From Lichtheimia corymbifera B2541 (taxonomy: Eukaryota; Mucoromycota; Mucoromycetes; Mucorales; Lichtheimiaceae), in assembly GCA_000697475.1 (NCBI GenBank), contig JNEU01001090.1:186001-250000 (forward strand): a DNA stretch of 64,000 nucleotides, in the 5' to 3' direction. Made by a program: the position numbers and the translations under genes. This document shows positions 42,690 through 55,784 of this stretch, in pieces. The stretch's first letter is position 1. Every line of letters begins with the position of its first letter. The notes below the pieces were generated by a model, which had not been told where the DNA came from, searched no databases, and was given only the letters and a program-made list of their open reading frames with translations.

Positions 42690-44640
42690 GCCGCGACGCA
42701 TTATCGAACGCTGAAGCGCTGGAGATTATGCGCAGCTTGCATGAGTGGAAATCCATCATTGTTCAATAGCACCCATGCTTGAGCTTGCTTGGATGACTCT
42801 TCGTGGACACGACAGTTCTGTGAAGTCGTCTGTTGCACCTCTGGGATAAAGGCTCCTTAGTCCATCCGTATCGCTTGAAATATTCGAGCAAGGTACTTCT
42901 TGAAGTTTCTCCATTGTTGTGGTCACCTCGACCAGCCGATAAGCCTTCGTTCCGCTGAAGCAGAGCCCTGTAACGATATTATAGGGGCGAGATGCCTGAG
43001 TTGCCGGGTGAGCCAGGGCTTGAAGCTGTTACCAAGGTACAGTCGTTAGTCTCATGAATACCCCATGTGCCAATACATTATTACCTTGGCCTTGTGGTTG
43101 ACTTTTGAACTGTTTAGAAGGCTCCTTGTATTCACACGGATCGATCTCTCCGTTGAACATGGTCCTTATGTCACCAAAAGAGAAGCCGGAGACCTTGGGT
43201 GGCCATAGAACTCCATCAGTTTGTAGCCGCCCTAGGCTTAAATATCAGTACGCAATACAAAGAAAGATGCAGAGAATAATCATCACATACCATCACATTC
43301 AGGAGTGGGGTCAAATGTCACAAAGAGAACAACGAAAACAGGTAACAATGAAGAACTGCTACGGTGGATCCCCGATATCTTCGAGACCAAGACCGCATCG
43401 ATGTCCCCATCGCTTTCCATGTATAGGTCAATCTTCGATCCCTGCTTCGCCGATTTTCCACACTTTCAAACTTGCGTATGCCGTTGAAACGTCCCGGATC
43501 CACTGTAATAATAAAGGGATGATCATAAAGATGGATACATGAGTATGAGTGGAATCACAAAACCTACTCCTTGATGACACTTACCAAAAGGAATTGATTG
43601 TATGTACAGGATCAAATAGACGAAAGAGATGGGTGATAATGTTGATGTCAAACAGCCTTATTTATATGTCGTCAGGCGCATTCATTGTTGTCCGAACAAG
43701 AAAGGAGATCATGGTTGATAAAGTGGTTTCTCTTGTTTCGATGGCTTCCTTCTCGTGTCATCGCTCTTGTTGGCTGTTTGCTTCTTAGCTGCTGGCTTAG
43801 CTGGTCCCTTCTTAGGTGTTTGCTTCGGCATGGTAAGGGAAATGTAAGCAATGAAAATAAAGAATACAATGAAAGTTCGTCTGTCGAAGAAAAGTAAACT
43901 TGGTGTAGGTAATGTAGATGTCGTACTGATGCCAGTTTTCCTCAGTGTCTGCGTAGCTGTTTCCATCATACTATCAAGTGCTCTGACTGATGGAATGGTG
44001 ACAACAGGCGTCTTGGTTGTTGTCAGTGTTGGATGGTACTAGATGTTGTAAGCAATGTAATGGTTGTCAAGGAAGCCGAGAGGATCACAAGTATTGGTAC
44101 CATCGAAACGTGTCCCCACCGGCATCAACATGGCAGTAGTATAGCTCTCGTGTATGATGGATCATCGTCCTTGCTGATGTAAGAAGGTGTTCAATCAATG
44201 TACTGACTCGCGTCATCATGAATCCCTCATACCTACCACTATTGGCACCATCGTTTTGAAACCATCCCACAGACCCGTTGGTAGTCGAATACCACTCGCT
44301 CAGTCGACGTGTTGAAGCGAGATGTCAAAATGCTGCTGATCCGCTTACTAATGTCAGTGCTTGAATGGAAGCCGCGATGTAACCCGGTTCCTTAGGAAGA
44401 CTTGGATTGCTTTCGGTGAAACAAGTGGATTGGAATCTCAGTTGGCCATTTCGGAGAGGACAAAGAAAGAAAAGAACGCCCCTTCCAAAAAAACAGCGTC
44501 CAATTCAGGCAACCCTTTCCCATTTCCTTTTTTGTCATCATGTTGTCCTTGCTATAAATACGGGATTGAGTGCACAGTAAGCGAACGATAGCCAGCATTA
44601 ATCCTTCTTGTCATGTTGCACGAACGATCATGCCGCTTGG
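42690..44640 (-). pseudogene. Gene-like fragments, frame broken, unrecognised
   Basis: On the minus strand several pieces look like exons. One is KQGSKIDLYMESDGDIDAVL leading through a possible intron (about 43232-43290) into RLQTDGVLWPPKVSGFSFGD and MFNGEIDPCEYKEPSKQFKS. Farther right is SVGWFQNDGANSGRYEGFMM (about 44200-44275). Between them, frames shift and stops intervene (for example inside 43500-43400), and I could not build one continuous model. A short MPKQTPKKGPAKPAAKKQTA frame (43709-43831) starts within it. Either a gene with errors in my splicing or a decayed one. The flanking 41907-42690 and 44640-45476 stretches hold nothing else I can support, except a minus-strand 66-codon frame at 44628-44828 that looks protein-like. 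Confidence 0.3.
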
Positions 44641-45476
44641 TCGCACATCATTCGGAGGATGGTCAAGTTTCTCACTCCACACGTCTCACCCAGCAAGAAG
44701 CGGGGGATCAAAGTTTCATTGTTGGCCAAATAAATTGCTTTGTTAACAGCATAGTGCATTGCCCATGTCGTCATTGATTTCATGGTTTGAAGAATATGCG
44801 AGTGGATAATGGTGGTGTCCTTGATCAATTAGCTAATTTATCGTGACACACACTCAAGAGGGATGCTGAGCACAGTGACATTGTCTTGGATGTCTTTGAG
44901 AATAGCCTTTATAAACCTTCATAAAAACCATACATGTAAAATTCCTTGCTGCATTACAGGTGTCAATTAAGGTTATCAAGGGTGCCACCAGAGTAGAGGA
45001 TGCACATATTCATATAAAAAGTCGTAGATGTAATGCACATGCGAGCGATGATAAAATATGGTTGATGCAAAGATTGAATGACATCATCGAGCTTTGGCAT
45101 CAAGAATCGGGTGGAGAACAAAAAACAAGAACAAACCTGTATTCCATTTATGGAATGAACTTGACATGCGGTGATGTCGTAGTAGTTATAGCAGCCTTTG
45201 GCATTATAAAAAAAGCATTTTATTCTCGCATGATTGGTATTCATCATTATAAGAGTTTATCTAGTAGGTCCGAGTAAGCAAAGGCAAATGCAAAGTAGGG
45301 GGAAAAGGGGAGAAAGGAGCCACAGCAATAATAAGATCCCATATGTAAAAAGTCCCAGAGTCACACCATCCACGCTTTCCATTTAGAGAGGCGGACCCTT
45401 CCAGCTTTCCTTGCACTTTTCTCTTTCACTTTTCCCTTTCTTTCCCTTTTTCCCTTTGTGTGTGTGCACGTACAAC

Positions 45477-47212
45477 ATGCCCTTTGTCATACCACCACCA
45501 CCTTCTTCTTCATCTCAGCAAGATCCAACTATTGACGATGACATAACAGCCTCGCCGATTCTTGTTCCTACCGATATTGTGGACTTTGCCACCACCACCA
45601 CCACCACTGCAGAAGGTGGTAACGTTGACGTTGACAGCAGCAGTAATAGCAGCAGCAGCAATAGCAGTAACACGAGTGCCACTACCAATATCCCACTTTC
45701 ATCAACACCCTTTCTGGATAGTAACAATGATGATGACAATGATCCCTTTGCATTCTTGCATCCATCATGGTTATCAAGGACAGATTCAGATCCCTATCGC
45801 CGTTACCGATTACCACGTCCCCCATCCCCGATCCATCATCATCATCATCATGCATCTTCTCGACCCACTAGTACCAATAGCAGCACGAGCACGAGCAGTA
45901 GCAGTAGTAGTAGCAGTACACAACGAATGCGTCATCATCATCGTCCTACTTTTCGTTCGATACAACAGCAGCTCGCGTCAACATCACCCCCAACACAACG
46001 ACGTTATCATTGGTCTATCCCTGCTGCCGCAGCATCATCATCTTCTTCTTCGAGTAATCTTGCAGCCACCTCCGATGAAACTTCAGCCGCAGAAGCTGCT
46101 GTACGTGCTCGCCGTCGTTTACGGGCATTCAATCAACGAGGTTTACCTACACGCACGTTACGTCGTTCTTCCTATCGGACTTTGCAATATTGCTTGGGCG
46201 ATAATGCATCCAGCTTTTATAATGATGGCATACGTCGATCTCGATCCACCACCCATGGCCGATTGGACTTTTGTGTCGTAATGGAAGATGGTGGACGTTA
46301 CAGGTAAATACAACGTTACATCCATCATCATCATCCACTCATTCCTGTGATGGCAGTTCGTATTACAGCGTGGAAAACATCTTGCGAAACGATGACTCTG
46401 TTTATTGGTGAGTGGATGGCAAAAGAACAACGCTTGTTTATTGTTGTAGTAGCACGCGTTTGATCTAACCAAATGCTATTACCACACACATAGCTCCGGT
46501 CGTAGTGGCACCATCAACATTCTCCTGCAATATTGTGGATCACCTTACACCAACCCCATTTTTCGTGACAAGAGCTGTGTCATTTCACGCATCATTATTA
46601 AATCACCACAACACGGGTAAATGAAATGCATGATGAAAGAGTCATTGATGGGATGCTCATGTGTTGCTTTTTAGATTTACGGCTCCATGTAATGCAAACC
46701 TCCCCAAAAAAGTAATACCCGCTAAACTTTACGCTCACATCAAAGAAATAGGCAAAGAGGGCATGTTCTTTGTTTCCCATGCTCCCATTGACGTAGATGG
46801 TAAGACTGTAAATCCAATCTATGTATCATGTCGTGTGCTAATCATAATACTACTGCTACTATAGCCACATCCAAATTCGATCACTTTACGCGGCGTGATT
46901 ATCAAGAATACGTGGACAAGAAAGGTGGCCAGGAAATGCTAGATGATTCTGATCCTGTTGCATGGTTTTGTATTTCGGACAATCGGCAAGATGTGATTGA
47001 GTTGAATGATAGGTGTGTTTATTTGACATGATGTATGATGGGGATGAGTTGACTGATCTTGGGCTTGGACTTTTTTGTACCACAGAGCTTCTAAATATGT
47101 CTTGATCAAGTTAATTCGAGCAGAAAACGAATCCGAAAACATTGATCTGCAACATGTAGCGTTGATAGGTTATTGTGGTGCTAGAGCTTTTGGCAGTGCA
47201 AGGCTCTGCTAA
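45477..47212 (+). CDS. Ser-rich protein with a C-terminal jelly-roll-like (APC10/galactose-binding-like) region
   Basis: Model: join(45477..46303, 46357..46407, 46494..46616, 46675..46799, 46865..47012, 47086..47212), 466 residues. The first 240 residues are low complexity: runs of Ser, Thr, His (HHHHHH near residue 120) and Asn. The conserved part starts at DFCVVMEDGGRYSSYYSVEN and includes SGRSGTINILLQYCGSPYTN, then SHAPIDVDATSKFDHFTRRD, and ends RASKYVLIKLIRAENESENI followed by DLQHVALIGYCGARAFG. The last block resembles the I-D-I-Q-x-V-x-L-x-G closing strands of APC10/DOC and F5/8C-type galactose-binding folds. I do not recognise a named family. Six exons fit one frame perfectly, so the gene is real even though the function is not known. 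Confidence 0.7.
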
Positions 47213-47561
47213 GACTAGTTTGCTGAAATATATTCCCAACACACTATTATATTTGCTCTGTGACCATGCGTAGTAAATACCCATCAAATAAAAACGTAAA
47301 TGGCCGACTTGGAGTATTATGCAGCTGTGATCAATGTGCCCTTTATTCCCAACCTTGCAAACCAACTTTTTACTTTATGCTTCGCGATACACTACCACCC
47401 ATGCCAGCACCGATCGAACAACAAGACATGTACGAGCCTCGACAATGAGTGAAATGGACGAGCTAGGGACGCCATTGTGAACCATCAGCATGCATCGCTT
47501 TAACAGCGTGTCAACCACACCATTCACTATATAACGCCCACTCACGTAAAGACCACCCATC

Positions 47562-47711
47562 ATGATATTCCCTCTTTCGACTGCTTACAACGTCAAAACG
47601 CCTGGCAAGGTGACATGGGTGCAACTTTCTTATGATGCGATGGATGATGGCGAACGCTTTGTCGTTGAAGGTGCCGGTGTTTCTCTCTTTCTACCTCTTC
47701 CACACGAATGA
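47562..47711 (+). pseudogene. Short frame resembling a Kre9/KNH or Ser-Thr GPI-protein start, broken downstream
   Basis: A 49-codon frame beginning MIFPLSTAYNVKTPGKVTWV. The pattern P-x-x-[GT]-x-x-x-x-[AP]-G-x-x-x-x-V-x-W is reminiscent of the first strands of KNH-like secreted proteins. Downstream, other frames to about 47880 continue with protein-like text (AWTYVNIKRHSPPIQIRYTN) but cannot be joined without frame changes. Probably a decayed gene. The rest of 47213-48044 shows nothing clear. Confidence 0.3.
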
Positions 47712-48044
47712 TCTTGATATCATCAAGTACGAAACGACTAGCTTCAGCTTCATATGGACGTTTTAAGTTGGCTTTGTGGCTATGCTATTGAACGAGATGG
47801 GACTACCATGTACGCTTGGACGTACGTCAACATCAAGCGGCACTCTCCTCCAATTCAGATATGCGATACCAACTCCAATGGATCTTCAACAAGCCAAGGA
47901 TAGAAAAAGTGTAGGATATAATGGAGAACGCTGTACCTCTCCTCCAATTATACATTAAACTTGTTTTCATTTGCCATGGATAACCAGTATTTATTATAAG
48001 AGTACAGGATAGAATATTATGAGAGTGAATAAGGGATGTTATTA

Positions 48045-48521
48045 TTACCATCCTTGGGCAAAGGCGAGACCTCCAATGGCCAAAGTAAGAGCATAAAAGA
48101 GAGTGTTGTATCCAATGCGTACAAAGCGGTTGCCATAGATGAGTTCACTGAATGCAAAGACAACCGTGAAAGCAAAATAAATCCAAGTAAGAATCATGAC
48201 AGCACGTGTGGATGCATTGCCAAAAGTATTGAGGACGAGGACTGAGAGCAGTAACATGGTATTCTCGTGCAATACGCGATCGACATGAACAATGCGAGCG
48301 GCAATAGGAGAGGTTGATGGGTTCCAAAACTTGCCTTCATGCTTGGTTGCTGCAGTTTCAGGATCTTGCGCCGTAGCCGTAGCAGCAGCACCGGCCTCAT
48401 CTGCCACAAAGGCATGACGTACAACATAAACAAGGCCCCAAAGTACCCATTGTGTGAAAAAGGCAATCCAGGTGGTACGCACGTAATAATCCGAAACGAA
48501 TGAATTCAAGTTCTTGTCCAT
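48045..48521 (-). CDS. Four-helix membrane protein, MAPEG-like
   Basis: Intronless, 158 residues, with about four membrane helices (near 18-37, 85-105, 110-130 and 138-156). The central RIVHVDRVLHENTMLLLSVL has the R-x-x-R-x-x-x-N-x-x-E-like spacing seen in MAPEG proteins (microsomal glutathione transferase / eicosanoid enzymes), and the helix after it fits too. The first loop carries a short Ala/Thr/Glu-rich insert. The frame is open to 48620, but the ATG at 48521 (MDKNLNSFVSDYYVRTTWIA) gives the natural start. The family call is tentative. Confidence 0.55.
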   Translation of the reverse strand: MDKNLNSFVSDYYVRTTWIAFFTQWVLWGLVYVVRHAFVADEAGAAATATAQDPETAATKHEGKFWNPSTSPIAARIVHVDRVLHENTMLLLSVLVLNTFGNASTRAVMILTWIYFAFTVVFAFSELIYGNRFVRIGYNTLFYALTLAIGGLAFAQGW

Positions 48522-50440
48522 GATGATGCTTGAAGAGATTGATAAAGTGGAATATAGAAGGATGATGGGGCTGTAAACGCGTTCAATATCATGCATATTT
48601 ATACACATAAGCTGTCTCATTTCGGATGAACTTGATCCGTACTTGGAAATGTCAAAATGTCAAATGCCGCCAAATGACTCCTTCCGCTTTCCCGCCCCTC
48701 CGTGGGTGATCTGTGCATTTATCATTTCTACCAACATGAGATTACCCTACAGAGTTATAATTTATTGTAGTCATCATAATGGTGTTGGGTTCCATGCCAC
48801 CATTGCGAAATAAAATAGCCGTTAAGCAGTGTATCTGCAGTAATGCACGAACATAAAATATATCGGATGAAGCAGGAACGCATGATCATTCCACGAAAAT
48901 CCAGGCCTTTGGATGATTTAGCCTTGTTCCTCCGAGATTATGCGGTTTTTTCATTTTGGCAACAGTTATGCAGCATCAGGTTTGCAAATCATTTTACCGA
49001 GACATGGTAGTAGGATAGCTTCTCTTTCCGAGGAAGCCTTTTTGAGTGAGTCAATAGTCATATCGTTTCTGATACATTACATTGAAATTATGGCCATTCA
49101 ATGTGTTGAGAGGATTTGGACGTCCTAGCTATCGTCGTCATGTTATGCATATGAGCCATTGTTGTGGGTAATCTCATCATACTAGAAAAAGTCGGTAAGG
49201 TAGTTTCGGATATAACAATGACCGCTCTCAACAAAAAAGATTCGCCCTGTGCGCTTCATCGGCTGTGACACATCGGTCGATCCGTTGACGCAAAATGACT
49301 CTTTTCATATTTTCGTTATCGGAAAAAGATATTGGATGTAGTGGATAACATCTTTACTACTCATAGAAAGGTCATCCACAGTGATTGTGGGGCTACTTTT
49401 ACGGTCATTCCGTGGACAATCGAGAATATTCTCTTTAACTCACTAACACGGTCACCCGTGCTTTTTGCCACAATTCATGATAGTGATGCATTAGGTATGG
49501 ATGATGGATCGCTGATGATAGTTTTGCCGAGAGGTCAATCATAGATCATACGATCCAAGAGAATGATTTTCCAGCATAGTAAAAAAATGTCCATCATAGG
49601 GTATAAGATGATTAAATTCAAAGACTCTAATGAACCTACAGAGGAAGGCACCTAAAGCTAGTTGATGATAGGCTAGGTAAACTTCAAGTATATATAATGC
49701 TTGTATGCGCATTGAGAAACTGCCATAGAAAGGAGGTGGGGCGGTTTGCATTGCATAGTATTCATATCCTTGTGATACATTGTCACTCATGTTGCTTCTT
49801 TTTCTGCATCAAACCGTGTGAACTCTAAAAGGCTGCAATCATTCCCCGCTATGTAACCTTCTTTAATGACAGTTTGTGTAAACATGGAATGTCGTTGTGA
49901 TTGTTTATAAGGAAAACAGGTTAAGGGGTTGATGATGATGATGGTGATGATTGATTGATGGTAGGATGGTAGGTGGTGGTGATTGGGGAGGATAAAGAAG
50001 GTACTAGAAACCAAGTCACTGGGCCATCTTGGGCGTTTGTGTAGGTATGTGGAGCGGCAGAGCTTGAAAGTGGGTGTATATGAGCGTACCAAAAAGAATA
50101 GTCTCCAAGTGAGAAAGAACACAACACACACACATATACTCATTATCACCCTTTTAACAATAACGCGTTTATGTGTGACTGGAACGATCTCTTTCTCTCT
50201 CTCTCTCTTTCTCTCGTTCACTCTTCTTTCAGAGCATACGCACACGGCACGTATACCCAGAGACACCACGTTCACACCACCCTAAACGACCCACACACAA
50301 CACACACACAATACACATACTACTTTGAACCCGTCGTGGGTTGACTCTTTCTCTCTTTCTCTTTTTCCCTTTTCAACTCCTTCCCACATTCACTTATACA
50401 CAACACTATTTGAGCACTCTACGCCTTTGATTGTCTAAAG
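48522..50440. other. Long spacer and NTO1 leader
   Basis: No supported gene in about 1.9 kb. Small open frames (48940-49128, 49332-49544, 49787-50275) show no conserved pattern. From about 50170 the DNA becomes CT- and CA-rich (TCTCTCTCTCTC near 50192), typical of a fungal 5' leader, ending at the ATG at 50441. Confidence 0.5.
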
Positions 50441-51282
50441 ATGCCCTCCAGAGCACGCATCAGAGGGGGACGTCGCGGAAGACCTCAAAGGAAACACCTT
50501 TTACGCGGCCGGCAACTTTCTACAAGCACTCTCCTTGATCGTGATGCAACCACTGCCACTGCACCCACTACAGCCCATCCTGCACTCTCGTCTTCGACAA
50601 CTGAATTGAATAATGGCAACAGCACTTCTTCCAACAAGCCAAGAGAAGAGCGATCGTATAAAGATTTCTTTCCGAATCTCAATATTAAGGAACCCCTTGC
50701 CATTGTTGATGTCCAGGTCAATAACACGGATACTACTACGTCTACTTCTACGACTACCACTACGACTACTGCTACGACTGAAGAGCAACCACCACAACCA
50801 CAACAAAAACCAACGTCAACGACTAACCAAGCAGTGCCCATTGTTGATACACCACCTCTTGCCAACGGTTCCTCCTCCTTATCTGACACTGAATCATCGT
50901 CAACCGCACCACCACCAGCAACGACGACGGATCAAGCTGACCAACCAGCAGTAGAAGAAAATGAAAAAGAAGAGCATCATCATCATCATCATCATCTTGT
51001 GGATCATCAAAAGGAAGGCGATATCTATCAAGCCTTGTCAACTCGTCCTCAAGCAGGTGTCAACAATGACGTTGTCAATCTTGACTTGCTGCCTAAACCC
51101 GCATTTCAAATTGTGGACATGGATACAACCGATGATACAACAGCAACAACCCGTGACACGGATCAAGATGTGGATGTGGATGGAGAGGAAACAGAGAAAA
51201 CCAATGTTGGATTTCAACGACCTGAAAACCATTACATTCGGTATATTGGTAGGACAAAAAAGGAGATAAAAGAGAGAAAGGA

Positions 51283-51323
<41 letters not shown>

Positions 51324-54300
51324 TGAAAAGACGAGAGAGACAGCTGTGCATGTGTGTGATACAAGATGTCTATGATTGGTCAACTCATTGCACATTAATT
51401 AGAACCCTCCGAAGCCGATCTTATGAACACGATCGAATATGATATGGATGAACAAGGTAAGTTAAAGAAAAGCACGGCCAAAAGAGATGCTTATTAGTAT
51501 TACAATAGATGAAGCATGGTTGCGGATGCTGAATGAAGAACGAGCAAAGGACAATTTGGGCCAAGTGTCGTGTGATTTATTTGAAGCTGTCATTGACCAA
51601 CTGGAGAAGGAATGGTTTGACCTGGTAAGTTTGACACTACCAGCAAGAGAATGAGACACTAAAGGGTTTGATTCGTTAGGTCAAGAATCTTCCAAAGCAA
51701 CTGGCGGATGAACCTGCACTTCCAGAAGACTCAGCATGTGCTATCTGTGATGATACGGAATGCGAGAATAGCAATGCGATTGTATTTTGTGATGGGTGTA
51801 ATCTTGCTGTACATCAAGGTAAGCAAAAGGAAACAGTCAAAAGAGATGCAAGTGGATTGATCTTTATTTGGTACTATTCCTAGACTGTTATGGCATCCCT
51901 TATATCCCAGAAGGCCAATGGCTGTGTCGCAAATGCCTCGTGTCGCCCGAGAACCCAGTGTCATGCATCTTTTGTCCCAACGAAGGTGGCGCATTCAAGC
52001 AGACCAATACAAACAAGTGGGGTCATTTGTTATGTGCGATTTGGATCCCGGAAGTTGGGTTGAGCAACAGTGTTTATATGGAACCCATCGACAATATTGA
52101 AAATGTGCCAAAGAGTCGGTGGAAGCTGCAGTGTTACATTTGTCGGCGGAAGCATGGTGCCTGTATCCAATGCGACAATAAGCACTGTTTTGTTGCTTTT
52201 CATGTGACCTGTGCGAGATGGGCTCGATTATGCATGCGGATGAAATCTCACAGCACGCATTATGATGGTGTCGTATTCAAAGCCTATTGTGACAAGCACA
52301 CACCACGTGATTACAAGGAGAATGTCAATGTGGAACAATCGGTGGCCAATGCCCAAGCTTACTTTGCAGCTGTGAATCGTCGCAACAAGTCGAATCAGAA
52401 TGCATTAGCACGTCAGCAACAGCGGCTTGAAGAAAACATGAGGAATGGATCGAGTGACTCGGATAATATGGATGATGGCAAGAAGAAACGTCGTAAAGGC
52501 AGTAGTAGTAGTGGTAGTGATAATACTGCTGCTGTCACTCAGCTCTTGCCCAGTTCAAAGGCAGCCCGTGCACATCAACATCACTATTCAGCTGGTGCTC
52601 CCATTGCTCCCGAATACATTATCAACAAGCTGGAAAATTTGAAATGTGTACGACAAGCACCCAATCTTCGCAAAAAGTCACAGTTCATCACTAGCATTTG
52701 CCGTTATTGGTCCTTGAAGCGGGAGTCACGACGTGGTGCACCCTTATTGAAGCGATTGCATTTGGAGGTAATGATACTAGTGGTTTTATTTCAAAGGATG
52801 GCTTGACTGATGATGATGTTATATAGCCATGGACAGCATCCTCATCACAACACAAGCAGACGGAGGTGGAAAAGGCACACAAGGCAAAGGCAATGATGAA
52901 TTTACGAGCTGATTTGGAAAAGGTGCGAATGCTTTCTGAACAAGTACAAAAGCGCGAGAAGCAAAAGCTGGAGCGGATACGAAAGCAAAAGGCGTACTTG
53001 GAGATGATTCTTTTCCCTGTTGAATACATCATGCGACCTGTTGTCGATCAACTGATTGAGTAAGTTCTTCATGTTTATCATTCACCACCAGCCATGTTAC
53101 TAACATATATATGGTGATAGGGCTGATAAAAAGGAACTTTTCCGGTATCCGGTGACGCCTGAAGTGGCCCCTGATTATGCCGACATTATTGAGACACCTA
53201 TGGCATTTTCTGATATCCTGGAGCGACTTGCGAATCACGAATATAGCAGCATTGATCAAGTGGAGCATGATATCATGTTGATATGGAAGAACAGTATGAC
53301 TTACAACAAACCCGAGACAACATTTTATCGAACGGCTGAGCGATTGGAAAAGGTGGCAACGGATATGATTCAGCGAGCCAAAGGAGAATATGCTGGATTA
53401 GAATTGAGACATGAAACGGGTATTCTTGCGGTGGACATTCATCCTGAGATTTTCAAATACAACATGGTGCGTGTTCCTTCGCCTGAAGAGATTGCAGCTG
53501 AAAAGGCACGAGTGGAAGCAGAAGAACGTGCACGTGTAGAAGATGAGGAGAAACAACGACAACGTGCTGAACAACAAGAGGAATTGGAAAAGGCACGCGT
53601 GGCAAGAGAAGAAGCACGACAAAAGGCACTGGCTGTCAAACGTGAAAAGAGAGCAGCAGCAGCAGAAGCTAAGCGGATACGACAAGAACGTGAGCCACCA
53701 CCTGAACCAAAGACTCGCAAAGCGATAGCAGCAGCAGAGGCAGCAGCAGCAGCCAAAGCTGAAGAAGAGGCAAAGGAGCACAAGATTCAAAAAGAAAAAG
53801 AAAAGGCAGCAGCAGCAGCAGCCGTTACTACTACTACTACCAAGGATGCCAAAGTCAAAACAGAATCCTCGACCGTATCAAAAGGCAAATCCAAAGTCCC
53901 GTTGCGACGACGTACACGAAGTATGGGAACGGATGGGCTTATTGCACCTACACCTGAGCGATTACGTAAACGCAACTCGAACGAAGCACGTAATTTGATG
54001 TGGCATTCGGATGCAGCGCGTGCTGATACTCGAGAATACAAGGTGGATCGGAAACGCAAAGCACCACCAGGCTGGCAATATCTTGAAGATAGCGATGGAG
54101 AAGCACCTGTTAGCCCACCTGCACCCAAAAAAGCAAAGCCATCCAACAATGGTCGATTTAAGCCTGAGTCACCTACCACCATCAAGTATGACATGATTGT
54201 ATGGGCGCGTGTTCGAGGATTCCCACCCCATCCTGCCATGGTAATTATTCTCTCTCTCTTTCTTGAAGCGTGTACAATTCTCACATGTATGTATGTAGAT

Positions 54301-54670
54301 TGTCGACCCATCCACTGTAGAGATGACTCGCAACATTATGACTGCCCAAAGACACAAGGATGATTATCTTGTGGAGTTTTACAAGGTACCTGAACGACAC
54401 AAATGGTAAGCAGCAGCATAGGGCGGCGGGCTTAGCATGCGCATGAACAGCAAGACAAACTAAACAATGGGGGCATGTAGGGGCTGGGTACAAGGAAGTG
54501 ACATCCACATCCTGGGTAAATTACAACAAGACGCAGAAATGCTTTCAATGTCTCGTAAAAAGAAGAATGCACGCAGAATCAAGGAATCCAGAGAAGGCTA
54601 TGAGCAAGCATGCGAGCTACTAGGACTGGATCCTAAACCTGCACTTGATGCATCGGTTCGAAAAAAGTAA
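50441..54670 (+). CDS. NTO1: NTO1/BRPF-type chromatin reader (EPL1-like, PHD-zinc knuckle-PHD, bromodomain, PWWP)
   Basis: Scaffold and histone-mark reader of a NuA3/MOZ-type histone acetyltransferase complex. Model: join(50441..51248, 51403..51456, 51509..51624, 51680..51818, 51884..52767, 52827..53059, 53121..54240, 54299..54405, 54481..54670), 1,216 residues. Domains in order: a disordered Thr/Pro/His-rich N terminus; an EPL1-like segment (about 265-345, [20 protein letters not shown]); a PHD finger (about 345-395, [20 protein letters not shown]); a zinc knuckle and extended PHD ([20 protein letters not shown] to FHVTCARWA, about 395-480); a bromodomain (about 740-840, [20 protein letters not shown] and [21 protein letters not shown]); a long Glu/Ala/Lys coiled coil; and a PWWP domain (about 1080-1180, [20 protein letters not shown]). 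This order is diagnostic for BRPF proteins, which in yeast Nto1 lacks the PWWP and bromodomain parts. Confidence 0.9.
51285..51320. repeat. GA microsatellite in NTO1 intron 1
   Basis: An unbroken run of GA dinucleotides, about 36 bases, inside the 154-base first intron. That intron is longer than most in the window. Confidence 0.9.
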
Positions 54671-55784
54671 AATGAACAATACCCCCTTCCTCTCTCACAA
54701 CACATATTACACATTAGTATCCTTCTTCTTCTTTTTTCATTTTATGCTGTAAATACTTGCTTTCACACGCACACACACCCCTCCTTTTCATAACACAATC
54801 ACGCACACACACATGTTGGTAATACATATTGTTATTGTTGGCAAGCAACCCATCCACATTAAAAGTCAGTAGTATATCCGACATCCACACCTTATTGTTA
54901 CTGGGGAAGAAAAATGCAGCGGACACTCAACGCGAATGTTTCAGGTACCTATTTGTACATAATGAGAGAGAAACAGGGACCTTTCAAGTGATGTGGAGGA
55001 TATAGATGCGACAAAGAAGGCAGCAGTAGCAGTAGGAGTAGGAGAAGGAGGAGGATGATAAAAGATGATGATGTTGTGTGTCCATCATCACCTGCTTATA
55101 TGGGATCCACGCTCCGTCCGAGGTTCCACAGAATGGCAATATCGATCCAATTTATTTCAACGTGCGTTACTATGGTTTCCTGGATAAAGAGTTTTGAAAA
55201 GAAAAGAACGAGTACAAAAACGTTGTTAGCATTGATACAAAATTAGGTATTCTCGAGATCACCTCCCAAGAGAGGATTGGTTCAAGATCATCAAGCACAC
55301 ACTACGCTATGGATTCTTTTTAAACGAGGACAAACCTCTAAAATTGGATGGGATACAAAAATAGCAGTTTTTCAAAGTTTCACCAACAGCAAGCACACAC
55401 AGCAACCCACAGCGTTTATCATCGGGCGGAACAAGGACCTGATAGAGTTTCCTTGTCTTTTTTTTTTTTGTCACGCTCTCACCCTCTCTCTCTCTCTCTT
55501 TTCCTCCATCGCATCTCTCTTTCATTTCCCCTCCCATTGAACCTCCATTGGGTTGCCTTTGTGTTGTACGTTTAAACCATCACCATCCCCCACTCCCGTT
55601 TCCACGGAGCCATCGCATCACAAAAACGTAAATGTCACTACCGCCATGGAGCACCTATCAAAAAAAGACGTGTTGTTGTTACTTATCACTTTTTTTATTT
55701 TCCTTTTAGTATATATCCATTCTACACACAACACACACACATCTATATATATAAAGACACATACACCATCATAACAAAAAGACG
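54671..55784. other. Spacer and chitin synthase leader
   Basis: No supported gene. It holds the NTO1 3' end, a GGAGGA-rich stretch near 55025-55056, a TTTT run and CTCTCT tract around 55457-55500, then CACACA and TATATATA near 55730-55757 just before the chitin synthase start. Confidence 0.5.

Noticed and set aside
45562..46281. A 239-codon open frame overlapping the Ser-rich gene
   Set aside because: It is a shadow in another frame of repetitive Ser/His codons; the chosen frame continues through five further exons in phase.
53439..53790. Long minus-strand frames under the NTO1 coiled coil
   Set aside because: They are complements of Ala/Glu/Arg-rich codons and give Ser/Cys/Phe-rich nonsense.
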